From contig JAFXFM010000004.1 of the NCBI GenBank assembly GCA_017520545.1, positions 124,001 to 188,000 on the forward strand: DNA of 64,000 nucleotides, given 5' to 3'. Under the pieces are notes generated by a model. That model searched no databases, had not been told where the DNA came from, and saw only the letters and a list, made by a program, of their open reading frames with translations. A program made the translations under genes and the position numbers. Shown here piece after piece: positions 42,776 through 54,595 of this stretch (position 1 is its first letter; every line of letters starts with the position of its first letter). This DNA is from Alistipes sp. (GTDB lineage: Bacteria > Bacteroidota > Bacteroidia > Bacteroidales > Rikenellaceae).

Positions 42776-43135
42776 CTATTCCTCCTTCTTTGTCTTTGTT
42801 ACTTTCTTTGCGGCTGGCTTCTTTGCTGGAGCCTTCTTCTCTGCTGCCTCAGCCTTCTTTGCAGGGGCCTTCTTCGCAGGAGCCTTCTCCTCTGCTACCG
42901 GAGCCTCAACAACCGGAGCCTCTACCTTTGCAGCCTTCTTTGCAGGAGCCTTCTCCTCTACTACCTCAACCTTTACCAAGTGCTTCACACGATTGATCAT
43001 ACCCAAGATGATTGCCGAATCGCTGTGAGTTACGGTGTGGTTAATTCTGTGGAGTCCGAGTGCATCGAGGTTCTTGCACTGCTGTGCAGTCGAACCGATA
43101 CGGCTCTTAATCTGTGTAATCTTCAATGTTGCCAT
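42776..43135 (-). CDS. rpmD: 50S ribosomal protein L30 fused to an Ala/Lys-rich tail
   Basis: The first 58 residues are ordinary L30 (MATLKITQIKSRIGSTAQQC, then LDALGLHRINHTVTH). The family is about 60 residues long. Here a further 60 residues follow, made of repeated APAKKA, VEAPV and EKKAPAKK units, resembling histone H1 tails. The extension is in frame, without a stop, and continues to 3 nt before rplO. It is probably disordered, with a possible rRNA or nucleoid contact. Confidence 0.93.
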   Translation of the reverse strand: MATLKITQIKSRIGSTAQQCKNLDALGLHRINHTVTHSDSAIILGMINRVKHLVKVEVVEEKAPAKKAAKVEAPVVEAPVAEEKAPAKKAPAKKAEAAEKKAPAKKPAAKKVTKTKKEE

Positions 43136-43150
43136 AGTTCTTCCTTAAAA

Positions 43151-43672
43151 TTAACCGTTAAACACTTGTTTGAGTGAGATACCACGAGTCTGTGCCACTG
43201 TGTAAGCGTCACGCAACTCGCAGAGTGCACCTACGGTAGCCTTCACGAGGTTGTGTGGGTTCGACGAACCCTTGCTCTTTGCAAGCACGTTCTTGATACC
43301 TACCGACTCCAATACGGCACGCATCGCACCACCGGCGATGATACCGGTACCCGGAGCTGCCGGACGAATCATTACCTCCGAACCACCGAAACGCATCTCC
43401 TGCTTGTGAGGAATGGTACCGTTGATTACAGGAATACGAACCAAGTTCTTCTTTGCATCCTCTGTTCCCTTTGCGATAGCCGAAGCAACCTCCGATGCCT
43501 TACCGAGGCCGTAGCCTACTACACCGTTCTCGTTACCTACTACAACAATTGCAGAGAAGCTGAATGTACGACCACCCTTTGTAACCTTTGTTACACGGTT
43601 GATACCAACGAGACGCTCTTTCAACTCGCCGAGGTCGCCTGTGTTTACTTTCTTTACATTTGTATTTGCCAT
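43151..43672 (-). CDS. rpsE: 30S ribosomal protein S5
   Basis: The 173-residue protein has a double-stranded RNA-binding domain ([20 protein letters not shown]) and the C-terminal domain with [20 protein letters not shown]. It contributes to decoding fidelity. It lies between rplR and rpmD. Confidence 0.97.
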   Translation of the reverse strand: MANTNVKKVNTGDLGELKERLVGINRVTKVTKGGRTFSFSAIVVVGNENGVVGYGLGKASEVASAIAKGTEDAKKNLVRIPVINGTIPHKQEMRFGGSEVMIRPAAPGTGIIAGGAMRAVLESVGIKNVLAKSKGSSNPHNLVKATVGALCELRDAYTVAQTRGISLKQVFNG

Positions 43673-43680
43673 ATCGCTTC

Positions 43681-44037
43681 TTAGAATTTAAGACCGCCCT
43701 CACGAGCTGCGTCTGCCAACATTTTTACTCGTCCGTGATAGAGGTAACCGTTACGGTCGAATGCTACTGCCGAAATACCCTTCTCAATAGCCTTCTTTGC
43801 TGCCAATGCGCCTACCAACGCTGCTACCTCACACTTATTCTTTCCTGCTGTCTCGGCTGCCAACTCCAACGACGAAGCGGTTGCCAATGTTACGCCAGCA
43901 AGGTCATCGATAAACTGTACATAAATCTGCTTGTTGCTACGGAATACAGTCATACGAGGACGCTCAGATGTACCGCTTACGACCTTGCGTATGCGCATCT
44001 TGATTCTCTCTCTTCTTTCAATCTTATTCAAAGCCAT
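43681..44037 (-). CDS. rplR: 50S ribosomal protein L18
   Basis: The protein has 118 residues and binds 5S r[23 protein letters not shown] and the C-terminal [19 protein letters not shown] are diagnostic. Confidence 0.97.
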   Translation of the reverse strand: MALNKIERRERIKMRIRKVVSGTSERPRMTVFRSNKQIYVQFIDDLAGVTLATASSLELAAETAGKNKCEVAALVGALAAKKAIEKGISAVAFDRNGYLYHGRVKMLADAAREGGLKF

Positions 44038-44054
44038 AACTTTTTCCTCCTTTA

Positions 44055-44642
44055 TTATTTAGCATTTGCAGACTTACCTGCCTTACGACGAATTACCTCG
44101 CCTACGAACTTAATACCCTTGCCCTTGTATGGCTCAGGCTTACGCAACGAACGGAGTTTTGCTGCTACCTGACCGATGAGCTGCTTGTCTGCGCTCTTCA
44201 ATGTTACGATAGGAGCACCCTTCTTCTCGGTTACAGCAGTTGCTGTTACCTCCTTTGGAAGCTTCAAATATGTGTCGTGCGAATATCCGAGGCTCATCTC
44301 GAGAACATCTCCCTTAACCTCTGCTTTGAAACCGACACCTACCAACTCTTGCTTAATCTCGTAGCCTTTCGACACACCAACAACCATATTGTTGATGAGT
44401 GCACGATAAAGTCCGTGCAACGAGCGATGACGCGGTTGGTTTGTAGGGCGAGTGACAATCACTGCAGGAACCTCCGCACCGCTCTCCTTCGAGATTGCTG
44501 TACCGACCTCAACAGTAATATCTGAATCAACCTTCTGACTCAGTGTCCCAAGTGGCCCTTTCACGCTTACCGTATTATCTGGTGCGATAGTTACCTCAAC
44601 ACCAGCAGGTAAGATTACAGGTAATTTACCAATTCTTGACAT
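44055..44642 (-). CDS. rplF: 50S ribosomal protein L6
   Basis: The protein has 195 residues and two related domains. The start [20 protein letters not shown] and the end [20 protein letters not shown] are diagnostic. The short basic tail is slightly longer than in E. coli. Confidence 0.97.
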   Translation of the reverse strand: MSRIGKLPVILPAGVEVTIAPDNTVSVKGPLGTLSQKVDSDITVEVGTAISKESGAEVPAVIVTRPTNQPRHRSLHGLYRALINNMVVGVSKGYEIKQELVGVGFKAEVKGDVLEMSLGYSHDTYLKLPKEVTATAVTEKKGAPIVTLKSADKQLIGQVAAKLRSLRKPEPYKGKGIKFVGEVIRRKAGKSANAK

Positions 44643-44663
44643 TTTGTTTTGGTTTTTAAAAGA

Positions 44664-45056
44664 TTAATAAATGTAGCACAATACCTCGCCACCAACGTTC
44701 TCCTTAACAGCCTGTGCGCCTGTCATAATACCCTTTGATGTCGATACGATTGCAGTTCCGAGACCATTGAGTACGCGTGGCATATCGGCAACCGACGAAT
44801 ACTGACGCAAACCCGGACGCGACACACGCTTCAAATCCTTGATAGCGTTGGTCTTGTCGTTCCACTTCAATGCAATCTTGATGATTGGATGACCCTTCTC
44901 ATCCTTGTCAAACTTGTAAGCAAGGATATAACCCTGCTCGAAGAGAATTCGAGTGATGGCCTCTTTAATTTTTGAGCCAGGAGCTACAACCACCTTGTGG
45001 TTGGCTTTCACTGCGTTTCTAATTCTCGTCAAAAAATCCGCAATTGGATCTGTCAT
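44664..45056 (-). CDS. rpsH: 30S ribosomal protein S8
   Basis: The protein has 130 residues and is a primary 16S rRNA binder. In other bacteria it represses spc-operon translation by binding its own message. MTDPIADFLTRIRNAVKANH and the C-terminal STSKGIMTGAQAVKENVGGE are diagnostic. Here it is the first gene of the unit: rpsN, rplE and the genes before them are absent upstream. The long leader (about 300 nt to the promoter at 45371) could hold an S8-binding control site, by inference. Confidence 0.96.
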   Translation of the reverse strand: MTDPIADFLTRIRNAVKANHKVVVAPGSKIKEAITRILFEQGYILAYKFDKDEKGHPIIKIALKWNDKTNAIKDLKRVSRPGLRQYSSVADMPRVLNGLGTAIVSTSKGIMTGAQAVKENVGGEVLCYIY

Positions 45057-45370
45057 AACTGTAAAGAATTAAAAGTTAAAAATTAAATTGTTTGTTAAAA
45101 ATTTGTTTTTTGCCCGATTTTTCTCGCTTTTTCGACTAAATTTCACAACCGAAAGGCAGAAACTTCGACCTTTCGTATCCAAGTATCCCCCTCGCTTTCC
45201 GACCCTGAAGACGGTTTTTCGTTCATTCTATAAGCACATCTGCTGCGCCTATCACCCATACGAAACCCTCCTTCTGCGAAGCCGTAACCCCATAAGCACC
45301 AACAACTTAGCACCTTTGGCGGTTGTTAAAATGTCAGTTGTCTTGCGACAAAAACTCTATTTCGAGCCTG
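45057..45370 (-). promoter_or_regulatory. Long 5' leader of the rpsH-rplQ operon
   Basis: About 300 nt separate the promoter box from the rpsH ATG. No ribosomal-protein remnant is visible. A 38-codon minus-strand frame exists at 45143-45259 (MGDRRSRCAYRMNEKPSS) with no clear ribosome site. It may be a regulatory leader. Confidence 0.45.
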
Positions 45371-45378
45371 CAAAGATA
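45371..45378 (-). promoter_or_regulatory. -7 box of the rpsH-rplQ operon
   Basis: The minus strand reads TATCTTTG then C. It is the best promoter between the array and rpsH, and would give a leader of about 300 nt. Confidence 0.6.
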
Positions 45379-45536
45379 AACATTATTTCTCACACTACCA
45401 AACAATTACAAAGACTTTTCACTCAGTGAGTAGATAGTAGTGAGTAGGTAAAAAGATATTGCGCACCGCTAACGACTCTAACGCACCAAACGACTCTAAA
45501 ATAGTTGCGCCGTGATAAGATGGTAGCACTCACCCA

Positions 45537-46218
45537 CTATCGCAGGTATTGTTTTCGATACCCGACATACAAAAGGCACTTCTCCACTAACATAGGTATC
45601 GTTTTCGATACCCAACATACAAAAGGCGACACCACACTAACACAGCTATCATTTTCGATACCCGACATACAAAAGGCGACACCACACCAACACAGGTATC
45701 GTTTTCGATACCCAGCACACAAAAGGCGACACCACACCAACACAGGTATCGTTTTCGACACCCGACATACAAAAGGCGACACCGTACAAACACAGGTATT
45801 ATTTTCGATACCCGACATACAAAAGGCGACACCACACCAACACAGGTATCGTTTTCGATACCCGACATACAAAAGGCGACACCACACTAACACAGCTATC
45901 ATTTTCGATACCCGACATACAAAAGGCGACACCACACCAACACAGGTATCGTTTTCGATACCCAACATACAAAAGGCGATACCACACTAACACAGGTATC
46001 ATTTTCGATACCCGACATACAAAAGGCGACACCACACCAACACAGGTATCGTTTTCGATACCCAACATACAAAAGGCGACACCACACCAACACAGGTATC
46101 GTTTTCGATACCCAGCACACAAAAGGCGACACCACACTAACATAGGTATCATTTTCGATACCCAGCACACAAAAGGCGACACCACACCAACACAGGTATC
46201 GTTTTCGACACCTGTGAG
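45537..46218. repeat. Tandem array of 13 units of exactly 50 bp, each with a hairpin
   Basis: Units begin at 45551 and at every 50th base up to 46151, and a partial unit follows at 46201. Each unit carries GGTATCG-TTTT-CGATACC, spanning the unit border, plus a spacer CGACATACAAAAGGCGACAC.. of about 32 bp that is the same in all units. Variants are few: A for G at the loop start, AACATAC or AGCACAC for GACATAC, ACTAA for ACCAA, and GCTATC for GGTATC. The left-most units are the most diverged. Spacers are constant, so it is not CRISPR. Fifty is not a multiple of three, and several frames on both strands happen to be open. Confidence 0.95.
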
Positions 46219-46303
46219 GGGAGGGGCAGGGGTGCTTAATGATAGGTGGCTAACCCATTGGTCATATTGGTCATATTAGCCTCGCGCCCTATTAAGCCAA
46301 CAA
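46219..46303. other. Short gap between the array and the rpoC terminator
   Basis: About 85 bases with no gene. It contains a short direct repeat, TTGGTCATATT, twice in tandem near 46259-46275. Confidence 0.4.
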
Positions 46304-46331
46304 AAAAGGCTCGGAAAATTCCGAGCCTTTT
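46304..46331 (-). terminator. rpoBC operon terminator
   Basis: AAAAGGCTCGG pairs with CCGAGCCTTTT around AAAATT. It lies 28 nt beyond the rpoC stop. Confidence 0.88.
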
Positions 46332-46358
46332 GCTATTATATTTCGCTTATCCGATTGC

Positions 46359-49300
46359 TTATTGCTTTGAGATAAGGAACTCCAAGTCCGACTTCAAACC
46401 TACAACGAGATTGTCGTACTCGCGGAGACCTGTACCACCAGGGATAAGATGACCGCAGATGACGTTCTCTTTGAGGTTTGCCAATGGGTCGCTCTTCGCC
46501 TGAATTGCCGCCTCGTTCAAGACCTTGGTTGTCTCCTGGAACGATGCAGCCGAGATAAAGCTCGAAGTCTGCAACGCCGCACGGGTGATACCCTGAAGAA
46601 TCTGGTTCGAGGTTGCCGATACAATTGGACGAGTCTCAACAAGCTTCATATCACGACGCTTCAACGACGAATTTTCATCGCGCAACTTACGCATCGAGAT
46701 AATCTGACCCGGATGAACGTTTGTCGAGTCGCCCGCATCGGTAACTACTACCTTATCATACAACTCATCGTTTACGTCCATAAACTCCCACTTATCGACA
46801 ATCTGGTTCTCGAAGAAACGCGAATCTCCCGGATCCTCGATTTGAACCTTGTTCATCATCTGACGAACAATTACCTCAAAGTGCTTGTCGTTAATCTTCA
46901 CACCCTGCATACGGTAAACCTCCTGTACCTCGTTTACGATGTACTCCTGAACCTTGGTAGGTCCGAGGATGCGGAGAATATCGCTTGGCGTGATAGCACC
47001 GTCCGACAACGCCATACCTGCGCGAACATAGTCGTTCTCCTGAACGATAATCTGACGCGACAGTGGCACGAGGTAACGCTTAATCTCGCCGTCCTTAGCC
47101 GTAATGACAATCTCGCGGTTACCACGCTTAATTTTGCCAAATGTTACCTCACCGTCAATCTCCGAAACGATTGCTGGATTCGATGGGTTACGAGCCTCGA
47201 ACAGCTCGGTAACTCGTGGAAGACCTCCGGTGATATCGCCGCCGCTCTTACCAACAACGCGCGGAATCTTGATGATGATATCGCCGACGTGAATCTTCGC
47301 ATTATCCTTAACGGCAACGTGAGCATTTACAGGCAAGTTGTATGCCTTAACCTCCTCGCCATTCTTGTCGAGAATTTTAATAACAGGGTTCTTCGTACGA
47401 TCCTTCGAGTCGATAATCACGCGCTCTGCCAAACCGGTCTGGTCGTCGCGCTCCTCACGATAGGTAACACCCTCGATGACGTTGTCATAGATAGCCTTAC
47501 CATCGGTCTCGGCAACAACAACGGCATTGTATGGATCCCACTCGCAAATCAAATCGCCCTTAACGATTGCATCACCATCGTTCTTGAAGATGGTTGCACC
47601 GTACGGCAATGCGTGAGTGTAGAGAACAATCTCGGTCTTTGGATCTACGATGCGCAACTCCGACTGACGCGAAACAACGATATTGATAGCCTCGCCCTGA
47701 GAATTCTTGCCCTTAACGGTGCGCAACTCATCAATTTCAAGGCGTCCCTCATACTTCGAAACAACATTTGTCTCAACGGTTGAACCACCCGCAACACCAC
47801 CGACGTGGAATGTACGGAGGGTAAGCTGTGTACCCGGCTCACCGATAGACTGTGCTGCGATAACGCCGACAACCTCACCCTTCTGAACAGGGCGTGCAGT
47901 TGCGAGGTTACGTCCGTAGCACTTCGCACAAACACCGTGGCGCGATACGCAAGTGAGTACCGAACGGATATCCACAGACTCGATTGGCGACTTCTCGATA
48001 GCCTCGGCAATAGCCTCGGTAATTTCATCACCAGCCTTGCAGATAACCTCTCCGGTGATTGGGTGGATAACATCGTTCAAAGCTGTACGTCCGAGAATTC
48101 GATCGTAGAGAGTCTGAACAACATCGTCGTTACGCTTGATAGCCGTAGCAGTCAAACCACGCAATGTACCACAATCCTCCTCGTTTACGATAACGTCCTG
48201 TGCAACATCAACCAAACGACGTGTCAAGTAACCTGCATCGGCTGTCTTCAACGCGGTATCCGCCAAACCCTTACGAGCACCGTGGGTAGAGATAAAGTAC
48301 TCCAACACCGAAAGTCCCTCCTTAAAGTTCGACAAGATAGGGTTCTCGATAACCTGCTGGCCACCCTCAACACCCGACTTCTGCGGCTTCGCCATCAGAC
48401 CACGCATACCCGACAACTGACGAATCTGCTCGCGCGAACCACGGGCTCCCGAGTCGAGCATCATATATACAGGGTTAAATCCGTCGTCGTTCTTGGTCAA
48501 TGTCTCAACCACCTCCTTGGTGAGCTTATTATTTACGTTTGTCCAAACGTCGATAATCTGGTTATAACGCTCGTTATTGGTGATAAGACCCATATTATAG
48601 TCGTCGATAATGGCATCTGCCTTCTCGTATCCCTCCTGAACGAGCTTCTCCTTCGACTCCGGAATAATTACGGCCTCCAAGTTGAACGACAAACCACCTC
48701 GGAATGCCATCTGGTAACCCATATTCTTAATGTCGTCGAGGAACTTCGCAACCTTATCGGCACCCGCCTTCTTCATCACTACCGAGATAATATCACGGAG
48801 CGACTTCTTGGTGAGCAAAGTATTTACGTAGCCAACCTCCTCAGGTACAACCTGATTTACGAGGATACGACCGATAGTAGTATCCTTCAATACGGTTACA
48901 GGGTTGCCATTCTCATCAAGATCACGAACACGGCACTTAACCGATGCGTGGATATCTGCACGACCCTCGTTGTAGGCGATAATTGCCTCCTCCGGACCGT
49001 AGAATGTCAATCCCTCACCCTTAACTCCCGGACGAGCCTTGGTGATGTAGTAAAGACCAAGGACCATATCCTGCGATGGCACGGTAATAGGTGCACCATT
49101 CGCCGGGTTAAGGACGTTGTGAGAACCGAGCATAAGAAGCTGTGCCTCCAAAATTGCGGCGTTACCGAGTGGCAAGTGTACCGCCATCTGGTCACCGTCG
49201 AAGTCGGCGTTGAACGCTGTACACGAGAGTGGGTGCAACTGCATTGCCTTACCCTCGATAAGCTTCGGCTGGAACGCCTGAATACCCAAACGGTGAAGGG

Positions 49301-50615
49301 TTGGTGCACGGTTCATCAATACAGGGTGTCCCTTGATTACATTCTCCAAAATGCCCCAAATCACAGGATCCTTTCTATCGATAATCTTCTTTGCCGACTT
49401 AACTGTCTTGACGATACCGCGCTCGATGAGCTTGCGAATGATAAATGGCTTGTACAACTCCGCAGCCATATCCTTCGGCATACCCATCTCGTGCATCTTC
49501 AACTCCGGACCCACGACAATAACCGAACGTGCCGAGTAATCAACACGCTTACCGAGCAAGTTCTGACGGAAACGTCCCTGCTTACCCTTCAACGAATCGG
49601 ACAACGACTTCAATGGTCGGTTGCTCTCGTTCTTTACGGCATTGCTCTTACGCGAGTTGTCGAACAGAGAATCGACAGCCTCCTGCAACATACGCTTCTC
49701 GTTACGGAGAATAACCTCCGGTGCCTTGATATCGATCAAGCGACGAAGACGGTTGTTACGGATAATTACGCGACGATACAAATCGTTCAAATCCGAAGTT
49801 GCGAAACGACCTCCGTCGAGTGGTACCAATGGACGAATCTCCGGTGGAATAACCGGAATAACGTCGAGTACCATCCACTCCGGATGGTTCTTACCCTGCG
49901 ACGCGCGGAATGACTCAACTACGTTGAGCTGCTTCAACAACTCGCTCTTACGCTGCTGCGAAGTCTCACGCGATGCACGATCTCGCAAATTGTATGACAT
50001 AGTGTCGAGATCAACATCCTGCAAGAGAATTTTGATTGCCTCGGCACCCATCATTGCTATAAACTTGTTAGGATCATCATTCGGGAGTTGCTGATTGCCC
50101 TTTGGCAATGCTGCAATGATATCGGTGTACTCCTTCTCGCCAAGGGTCTGCAATTTCTCTACACCCTGCTCCGAAGCAGCACCCGCCTGAATAACGACGT
50201 AACGCTCATAGTAGATAATCGACTCCAACTTCTTCGATGGAATACCCAACAGATATCCTATCTTCGAAGGAAGCGACTTGAAGTACCAAATGTGTACTAC
50301 CGGCACCACCAACGAGATATGACCCATACGCTCGCGGCGCACCTTCTTCTCGGTAACCTCCACACCACATCGGTCGCAGACGATACCCTTGTAACGAATA
50401 CGCTTGTACTTTCCGCAGTGGCACTCGTAGTCCTTCATAGGACCAAAAATGCGCTCACAGAAGAGTCCGTCACGCTCCGGCTTGTAGGTACGATAGTTGA
50501 TGGTCTCTGGTTTCAAGACCTCACCGCTCGACTGCGCCAAAATCTCCTCAGGAGATGCAAGGCTCACCGAAATACGGTTGTAACCGCCCTTTGAATTGTC
50601 TTTGTTGAATGACAT
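46359..50615 (-). CDS. rpoC: RNA polymerase subunit beta-prime
   Basis: The protein has 1418 residues. The N-terminal zinc ribbon is [20 protein letters not shown], the catalytic magnesium loop is [15 protein letters not shown], and the second zinc site is [13 protein letters not shown]. It follows rpoB by 38 nt. Downstream, the usual rpsL/rpsG/fusA block does not appear. Instead the terminator and the 50-bp array follow. Confidence 0.98.
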   Translation of the reverse strand: MSFNKDNSKGGYNRISVSLASPEEILAQSSGEVLKPETINYRTYKPERDGLFCERIFGPMKDYECHCGKYKRIRYKGIVCDRCGVEVTEKKVRRERMGHISLVVPVVHIWYFKSLPSKIGYLLGIPSKKLESIIYYERYVVIQAGAASEQGVEKLQTLGEKEYTDIIAALPKGNQQLPNDDPNKFIAMMGAEAIKILLQDVDLDTMSYNLRDRASRETSQQRKSELLKQLNVVESFRASQGKNHPEWMVLDVIPVIPPEIRPLVPLDGGRFATSDLNDLYRRVIIRNNRLRRLIDIKAPEVILRNEKRMLQEAVDSLFDNSRKSNAVKNESNRPLKSLSDSLKGKQGRFRQNLLGKRVDYSARSVIVVGPELKMHEMGMPKDMAAELYKPFIIRKLIERGIVKTVKSAKKIIDRKDPVIWGILENVIKGHPVLMNRAPTLHRLGIQAFQPKLIEGKAMQLHPLSCTAFNADFDGDQMAVHLPLGNAAILEAQLLMLGSHNVLNPANGAPITVPSQDMVLGLYYITKARPGVKGEGLTFYGPEEAIIAYNEGRADIHASVKCRVRDLDENGNPVTVLKDTTIGRILVNQVVPEEVGYVNTLLTKKSLRDIISVVMKKAGADKVAKFLDDIKNMGYQMAFRGGLSFNLEAVIIPESKEKLVQEGYEKADAIIDDYNMGLITNNERYNQIIDVWTNVNNKLTKEVVETLTKNDDGFNPVYMMLDSGARGSREQIRQLSGMRGLMAKPQKSGVEGGQQVIENPILSNFKEGLSVLEYFISTHGARKGLADTALKTADAGYLTRRLVDVAQDVIVNEEDCGTLRGLTATAIKRNDDVVQTLYDRILGRTALNDVIHPITGEVICKAGDEITEAIAEAIEKSPIESVDIRSVLTCVSRHGVCAKCYGRNLATARPVQKGEVVGVIAAQSIGEPGTQLTLRTFHVGGVAGGSTVETNVVSKYEGRLEIDELRTVKGKNSQGEAINIVVSRQSELRIVDPKTEIVLYTHALPYGATIFKNDGDAIVKGDLICEWDPYNAVVVAETDGKAIYDNVIEGVTYREERDDQTGLAERVIIDSKDRTKNPVIKILDKNGEEVKAYNLPVNAHVAVKDNAKIHVGDIIIKIPRVVGKSGGDITGGLPRVTELFEARNPSNPAIVSEIDGEVTFGKIKRGNREIVITAKDGEIKRYLVPLSRQIIVQENDYVRAGMALSDGAITPSDILRILGPTKVQEYIVNEVQEVYRMQGVKINDKHFEVIVRQMMNKVQIEDPGDSRFFENQIVDKWEFMDVNDELYDKVVVTDAGDSTNVHPGQIISMRKLRDENSSLKRRDMKLVETRPIVSATSNQILQGITRAALQTSSFISAASFQETTKVLNEAAIQAKSDPLANLKENVICGHLIPGGTGLREYDNLVVGLKSDLEFLISKQ

Positions 50616-50653
50616 AATCTTATACAGTTTTTCTTTTATACCTACTTATATTA

Positions 50654-53600
50654 TTATTCGAGTGTTACCGAGAGTCCCAAACCACGCAACTCGTGCAACA
50701 ACACGTTCATCGCCTCTGGAATACCCGGCTTTGGAAGGTTATCGCCCTTCACAATTGCCTCGTAAACCTTCGCACGACCCATTACGTCGTCCGACTTAAC
50801 GGTCAAAATCTCTTGGAGAATGTTTGCTGCACCGAAGCCCTCCAATGCCCAAACCTCCATCTCACCGAATCGCTGACCACCAAACTGTGCTTTACCTCCG
50901 AGTGGCTGCTGAGTGATAAGCGAGTAAGGACCAATCGAACGAGCGTGCATCTTATCGTCGATCATATGACCGAGTTTAAGCATATAGATAACTCCCACAG
51001 TAGCCGGCTGGTCGAAACGCTCTCCCGTACCACCATCATAGAGGTAGGTACGTCCCGTGCGTGGCAAGCCTGCCTTGTCGGTGTACTCGTTAATCTGCTC
51101 CAACGATGCTCCGTCAAAAATTGGTGTTGCGAACTTCAAACCAAGTTCACGACCTGCCCAACCGAGTACGGTCTCGTAGATCTGTCCGAGGTTCATACGC
51201 GAAGGCACACCAAGTGGGTTCAAGCAGATATCAACGATTGTTCCATCCTCCAAGAATGGCATATCCTCATCGCGAACAACCTTAGCCACAATACCCTTGT
51301 TACCGTGGCGTCCTGCCATCTTATCACCCACCTTCAACTTACGCTTCTTGGCGATGTAAACCTTCGCCATCTGAATAACGCCAGGTTGAGTAATCTCATC
51401 TCCGTTAGTGAGGTTCGAACGCTCACGCTTGGTATTCGCATCCGCCTTCTTAACCTCAATCGTATAGTTGTTTACCGTAGTGGTAATCAATCCATTAATG
51501 TGCTCGTCGGCAGTCCAATTGCAGTCGCCCAAGTTCAAGTAACCCATTGCGATACCGCTCTTCTCGTCGATTGTCTTGCGAGCAATCTCTTCGAGCATCT
51601 TCTGGGTAAACTTCGCTCCCGCAGCGTACAACTCTACGCCGAAGTAGTCCTTGATACCTGTTGTGGTCTTACCCTGCAACAAAGTCCAAAGCTTCGATAC
51701 AAGAATCTTGGTCAACGCCGCAACCTCGTCTGCGAACTTCTTGTCAATCTTCTCTAACTGCAACTTCTCGGCTGCACGGCCCTTCTTATCGACCTTGCTT
51801 GCACGGCTGTACAACTTGGTGTCGATAACCACACCCTGCAACGATGGATTTGCCTTCAACGAAGCGTCCTTAACGTCGCCAGCCTTGTCGCCAAAGATTG
51901 CACGCAACAACTTCTCCTCAGGCGATGGATCGCTCTCACCCTTCGGTGTGATTTTACCGATAAGGATATCGCCCGGTTTGATGTTGGCGCCAATACGGAT
52001 AATACCGTTCTCGTCGAGATTCTTGGTTGCCTCCTCGCTGACATTCGGAATGTCCGAAGTAAGCTCCTCGACACCACGCTTGGTATCACGAACCTCCAAC
52101 ATATACTCATCAACGTGTACCGAGGTGAAGATATCCTCACGCTGGATACGCTCCGAGATAACGATAGCATCCTCGAAGTTGTAACCCTTCCAAGGCATAA
52201 ACGCCACCTTCAAGTTGCGACCCAATGCCAACTCGCCATTCTGTGTCGAGTATCCCTCGGTCAAAATCTGACCCTTAACCACACGGTCGCCGGTCAAAAC
52301 ACGAGGCTTCAAAGTTACCGAAGTATTCTGGTTTGTACGACGGTAGCGTGGCAACTCATAAACGGTTACCTCAGGCTCGAACGAGCAGAGAATCTGCTCC
52401 TCGGTGCGGTCGTACTTGATTTTGATTACGGTTGCATCTGCAAACTCTACTACACCATCGCCCTCGGCTACAATCTGGATACGGCTGTCCGAAATCATAT
52501 CCTTCTCGATGCCCGTACCTACGATTGGCGACTCGCAAGTTACGAGAGGCACTGCCTGACGCATCATATTCGAGCCCATCAATGCACGGTTAGCATCATC
52601 GTGCTCCAAGAATGGAATCAACGACGCTGCAATCGAAGCAATCTGGTTAGGTGCTACATCGACAAGATTTACCTCCTCGCCGTGTACTACCGGGAAGTCG
52701 GCGCCCTCACGAGCCTTGATACGACCATCGTTCACGAAACGATTATCGGCTGTGAGTGGCTCACCCGCCTGAGCGATAACCTTGCCCTCCTCCTCTTCGG
52801 CAGAGTAGTAGCGAATGTGTGAGTTGTCCATATCGACAACGCCATTCTCGCACGAACGGTATGGTGTCTCCAAGAAGCCCATATCCGAAATTTTTGCATA
52901 TACGCAAAGCGACGAGATAAGACCGATGTTTGGACCCTCCGGCGACTCGATTGGACACAAACGACCATAGTGGGTGTAGTGTACGTCTCGAACCTCGAAG
53001 CCTGCTCTATCTCGCGAAAGACCACCAGGACCGAGTGCCGACAAACGACGCTTGTGGGTAATCTCCGAAAGCGGGTTAATCTGGTCCATAAACTGCGACA
53101 ACTGCGAAGTGCCGAAGAACGAGTTGATAACTCCCGACAACGACTTCGCGTTGATCAAATCGATTGGCGCAAATACCTCCGAGTCGCGAACATTCATACG
53201 CTCACGAATAGTTCTCGCCATACGAACGAAACCTATCGAGAACTGGTTCGACAACTGCTCACCCACGGTGCGAACACGACGATTCGACAAGTGGTCGATG
53301 TCGTCCAACTCGGCACGCGAGTTAATCAACTGAATGAGGTACTTGATAATTGCTATGATATCCTCACGAGTAAGTGTGCGGATAGCTGGATCGATACCCA
53401 AATCCAACTTCTTGTTGATGCGGAAACGACCTACATCACCCAAGTCGTAACGCTTGTCCGAGAAGAACAACTTCTCGATAACGTCGCGAGCGGTTGTATC
53501 GTCCGGTGCCTCCGAAGCACGCAACAAACGATAGATGTAGCGTACGGCATCAACCTCCGAGTTGCAGGTATCCTTCTGCAAGGTGTTGTATATGATTGAG

Positions 53601-54514
53601 AAATCAACGCCCGACGGATTCTCCTTGTGAAGAATGATGGTCTTGGCGCCACTCTCCAAAATTGCATCAATATGACTCTCCTCCAAAATCGTCTCGCGAT
53701 CAACAATAACGCTGTTTCGCTCAATCGAAACAACCTCACCTGTATCCTCATCAACGAAATCCTCTACCCAAGTCGAGAGAACACGAGCTGCCAACTTACG
53801 GCCAACAGCCTTTTTGAGGTTCGTCTTCGAAACCTTAACCTCGTCGGCAAGGTCAAATATGTCGAGAATCTGCTGGTCGGTCTCAAAACCGATAGCACGC
53901 AAAAGTGTTGTTACTGGCAACTTCTTCTTACGGTCGATGTATGCGTACATCACGTTGTTGATGTCCGATGCAAACTCAATCCACGAACCCTTGAACGGAA
54001 TAATTCGTGCCGAGTAGAGCTTTGTTCCGTTGGTGTGAGTGCTCTGACCAAAGAATACACCAGGTGAACGGTGTAACTGCGAAACGACTACTCGCTCCGC
54101 ACCATTGATGACGAAAGTGCCTCGCTCCGTCATATAAGGGATTGCTCCAAAATATACATCCTGAACAACGACGCCAAAATCCTCGTGCTCGTTGTCGGTG
54201 CAATAGAGCTTCAACTTCGCTTTGAGCGGCACGCTATATGTCAAGCCACGCTCCAAACACTCCTCAATGGTGTAACGAGGAGGATCGATGTAGTAGTCGA
54301 GAAATTCGAGTACGAAGTTGTTTCTTGTGTCTGTGATTGGGAAATTCTCCTGAAATACACGATAGAGACCTTCATTCTTGCGGTTCTCCGCTGTGGTATC
54401 CATCTGGAAGAAATCCCTGAACGATTTGAGTTGTACCTCCAACAAATCCGGATAAGGCACTCGGTTGCGGACTGTGGAGAAACTAATTCTTTCTTTTTGT
54501 GTTGTAGTGGACAT
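50654..54514 (-). CDS. rpoB: RNA polymerase subunit beta
   Basis: The protein has 1286 residues. The rifampicin pocket region ([40 protein letters not shown]) looks like a susceptible-type sequence. [18 protein letters not shown] and [18 protein letters not shown] are conserved catalytic-core segments. It is preceded by the 250-nt gap with hairpins after rplL. Confidence 0.98.
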   Translation of the reverse strand: MSTTTQKERISFSTVRNRVPYPDLLEVQLKSFRDFFQMDTTAENRKNEGLYRVFQENFPITDTRNNFVLEFLDYYIDPPRYTIEECLERGLTYSVPLKAKLKLYCTDNEHEDFGVVVQDVYFGAIPYMTERGTFVINGAERVVVSQLHRSPGVFFGQSTHTNGTKLYSARIIPFKGSWIEFASDINNVMYAYIDRKKKLPVTTLLRAIGFETDQQILDIFDLADEVKVSKTNLKKAVGRKLAARVLSTWVEDFVDEDTGEVVSIERNSVIVDRETILEESHIDAILESGAKTIILHKENPSGVDFSIIYNTLQKDTCNSEVDAVRYIYRLLRASEAPDDTTARDVIEKLFFSDKRYDLGDVGRFRINKKLDLGIDPAIRTLTREDIIAIIKYLIQLINSRAELDDIDHLSNRRVRTVGEQLSNQFSIGFVRMARTIRERMNVRDSEVFAPIDLINAKSLSGVINSFFGTSQLSQFMDQINPLSEITHKRRLSALGPGGLSRDRAGFEVRDVHYTHYGRLCPIESPEGPNIGLISSLCVYAKISDMGFLETPYRSCENGVVDMDNSHIRYYSAEEEEGKVIAQAGEPLTADNRFVNDGRIKAREGADFPVVHGEEVNLVDVAPNQIASIAASLIPFLEHDDANRALMGSNMMRQAVPLVTCESPIVGTGIEKDMISDSRIQIVAEGDGVVEFADATVIKIKYDRTEEQILCSFEPEVTVYELPRYRRTNQNTSVTLKPRVLTGDRVVKGQILTEGYSTQNGELALGRNLKVAFMPWKGYNFEDAIVISERIQREDIFTSVHVDEYMLEVRDTKRGVEELTSDIPNVSEEATKNLDENGIIRIGANIKPGDILIGKITPKGESDPSPEEKLLRAIFGDKAGDVKDASLKANPSLQGVVIDTKLYSRASKVDKKGRAAEKLQLEKIDKKFADEVAALTKILVSKLWTLLQGKTTTGIKDYFGVELYAAGAKFTQKMLEEIARKTIDEKSGIAMGYLNLGDCNWTADEHINGLITTTVNNYTIEVKKADANTKRERSNLTNGDEITQPGVIQMAKVYIAKKRKLKVGDKMAGRHGNKGIVAKVVRDEDMPFLEDGTIVDICLNPLGVPSRMNLGQIYETVLGWAGRELGLKFATPIFDGASLEQINEYTDKAGLPRTGRTYLYDGGTGERFDQPATVGVIYMLKLGHMIDDKMHARSIGPYSLITQQPLGGKAQFGGQRFGEMEVWALEGFGAANILQEILTVKSDDVMGRAKVYEAIVKGDNLPKPGIPEAMNVLLHELRGLGLSVTLE

Positions 54515-54595
54515 TGCTAAAAATCCATTTGTTTTTGTTGTGAGTACTCAAAGGGGAAAAACAACCCCCGCGTGTGCGCGTTATTTTTAACCGCG

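Noticed and set aside
45088-45429. Plus-strand frame of 113 codons opposite the rpsH leader
   Set aside because: It is opposed to the rpsH promoter box, with no signal or domain. It is probably chance.
45505-46185. Reading frames across the array, on both strands
   Set aside because: They arise because the repeat unit lacks stops in several frames. There is no start context or conserved domain, and the product would be a 50-residue repeat in every frame.
45551-46215. The tandem array as a CRISPR
   Set aside because: The inter-hairpin spacers are the same in all units, the period is exactly 50 bp, and no cas gene is present.
46449-49913. Long plus-strand frames of 444 and 702 codons within rpoC
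   Set aside because: They are shadows of the rpoC coding strand, which has all expected motifs on the minus strand.
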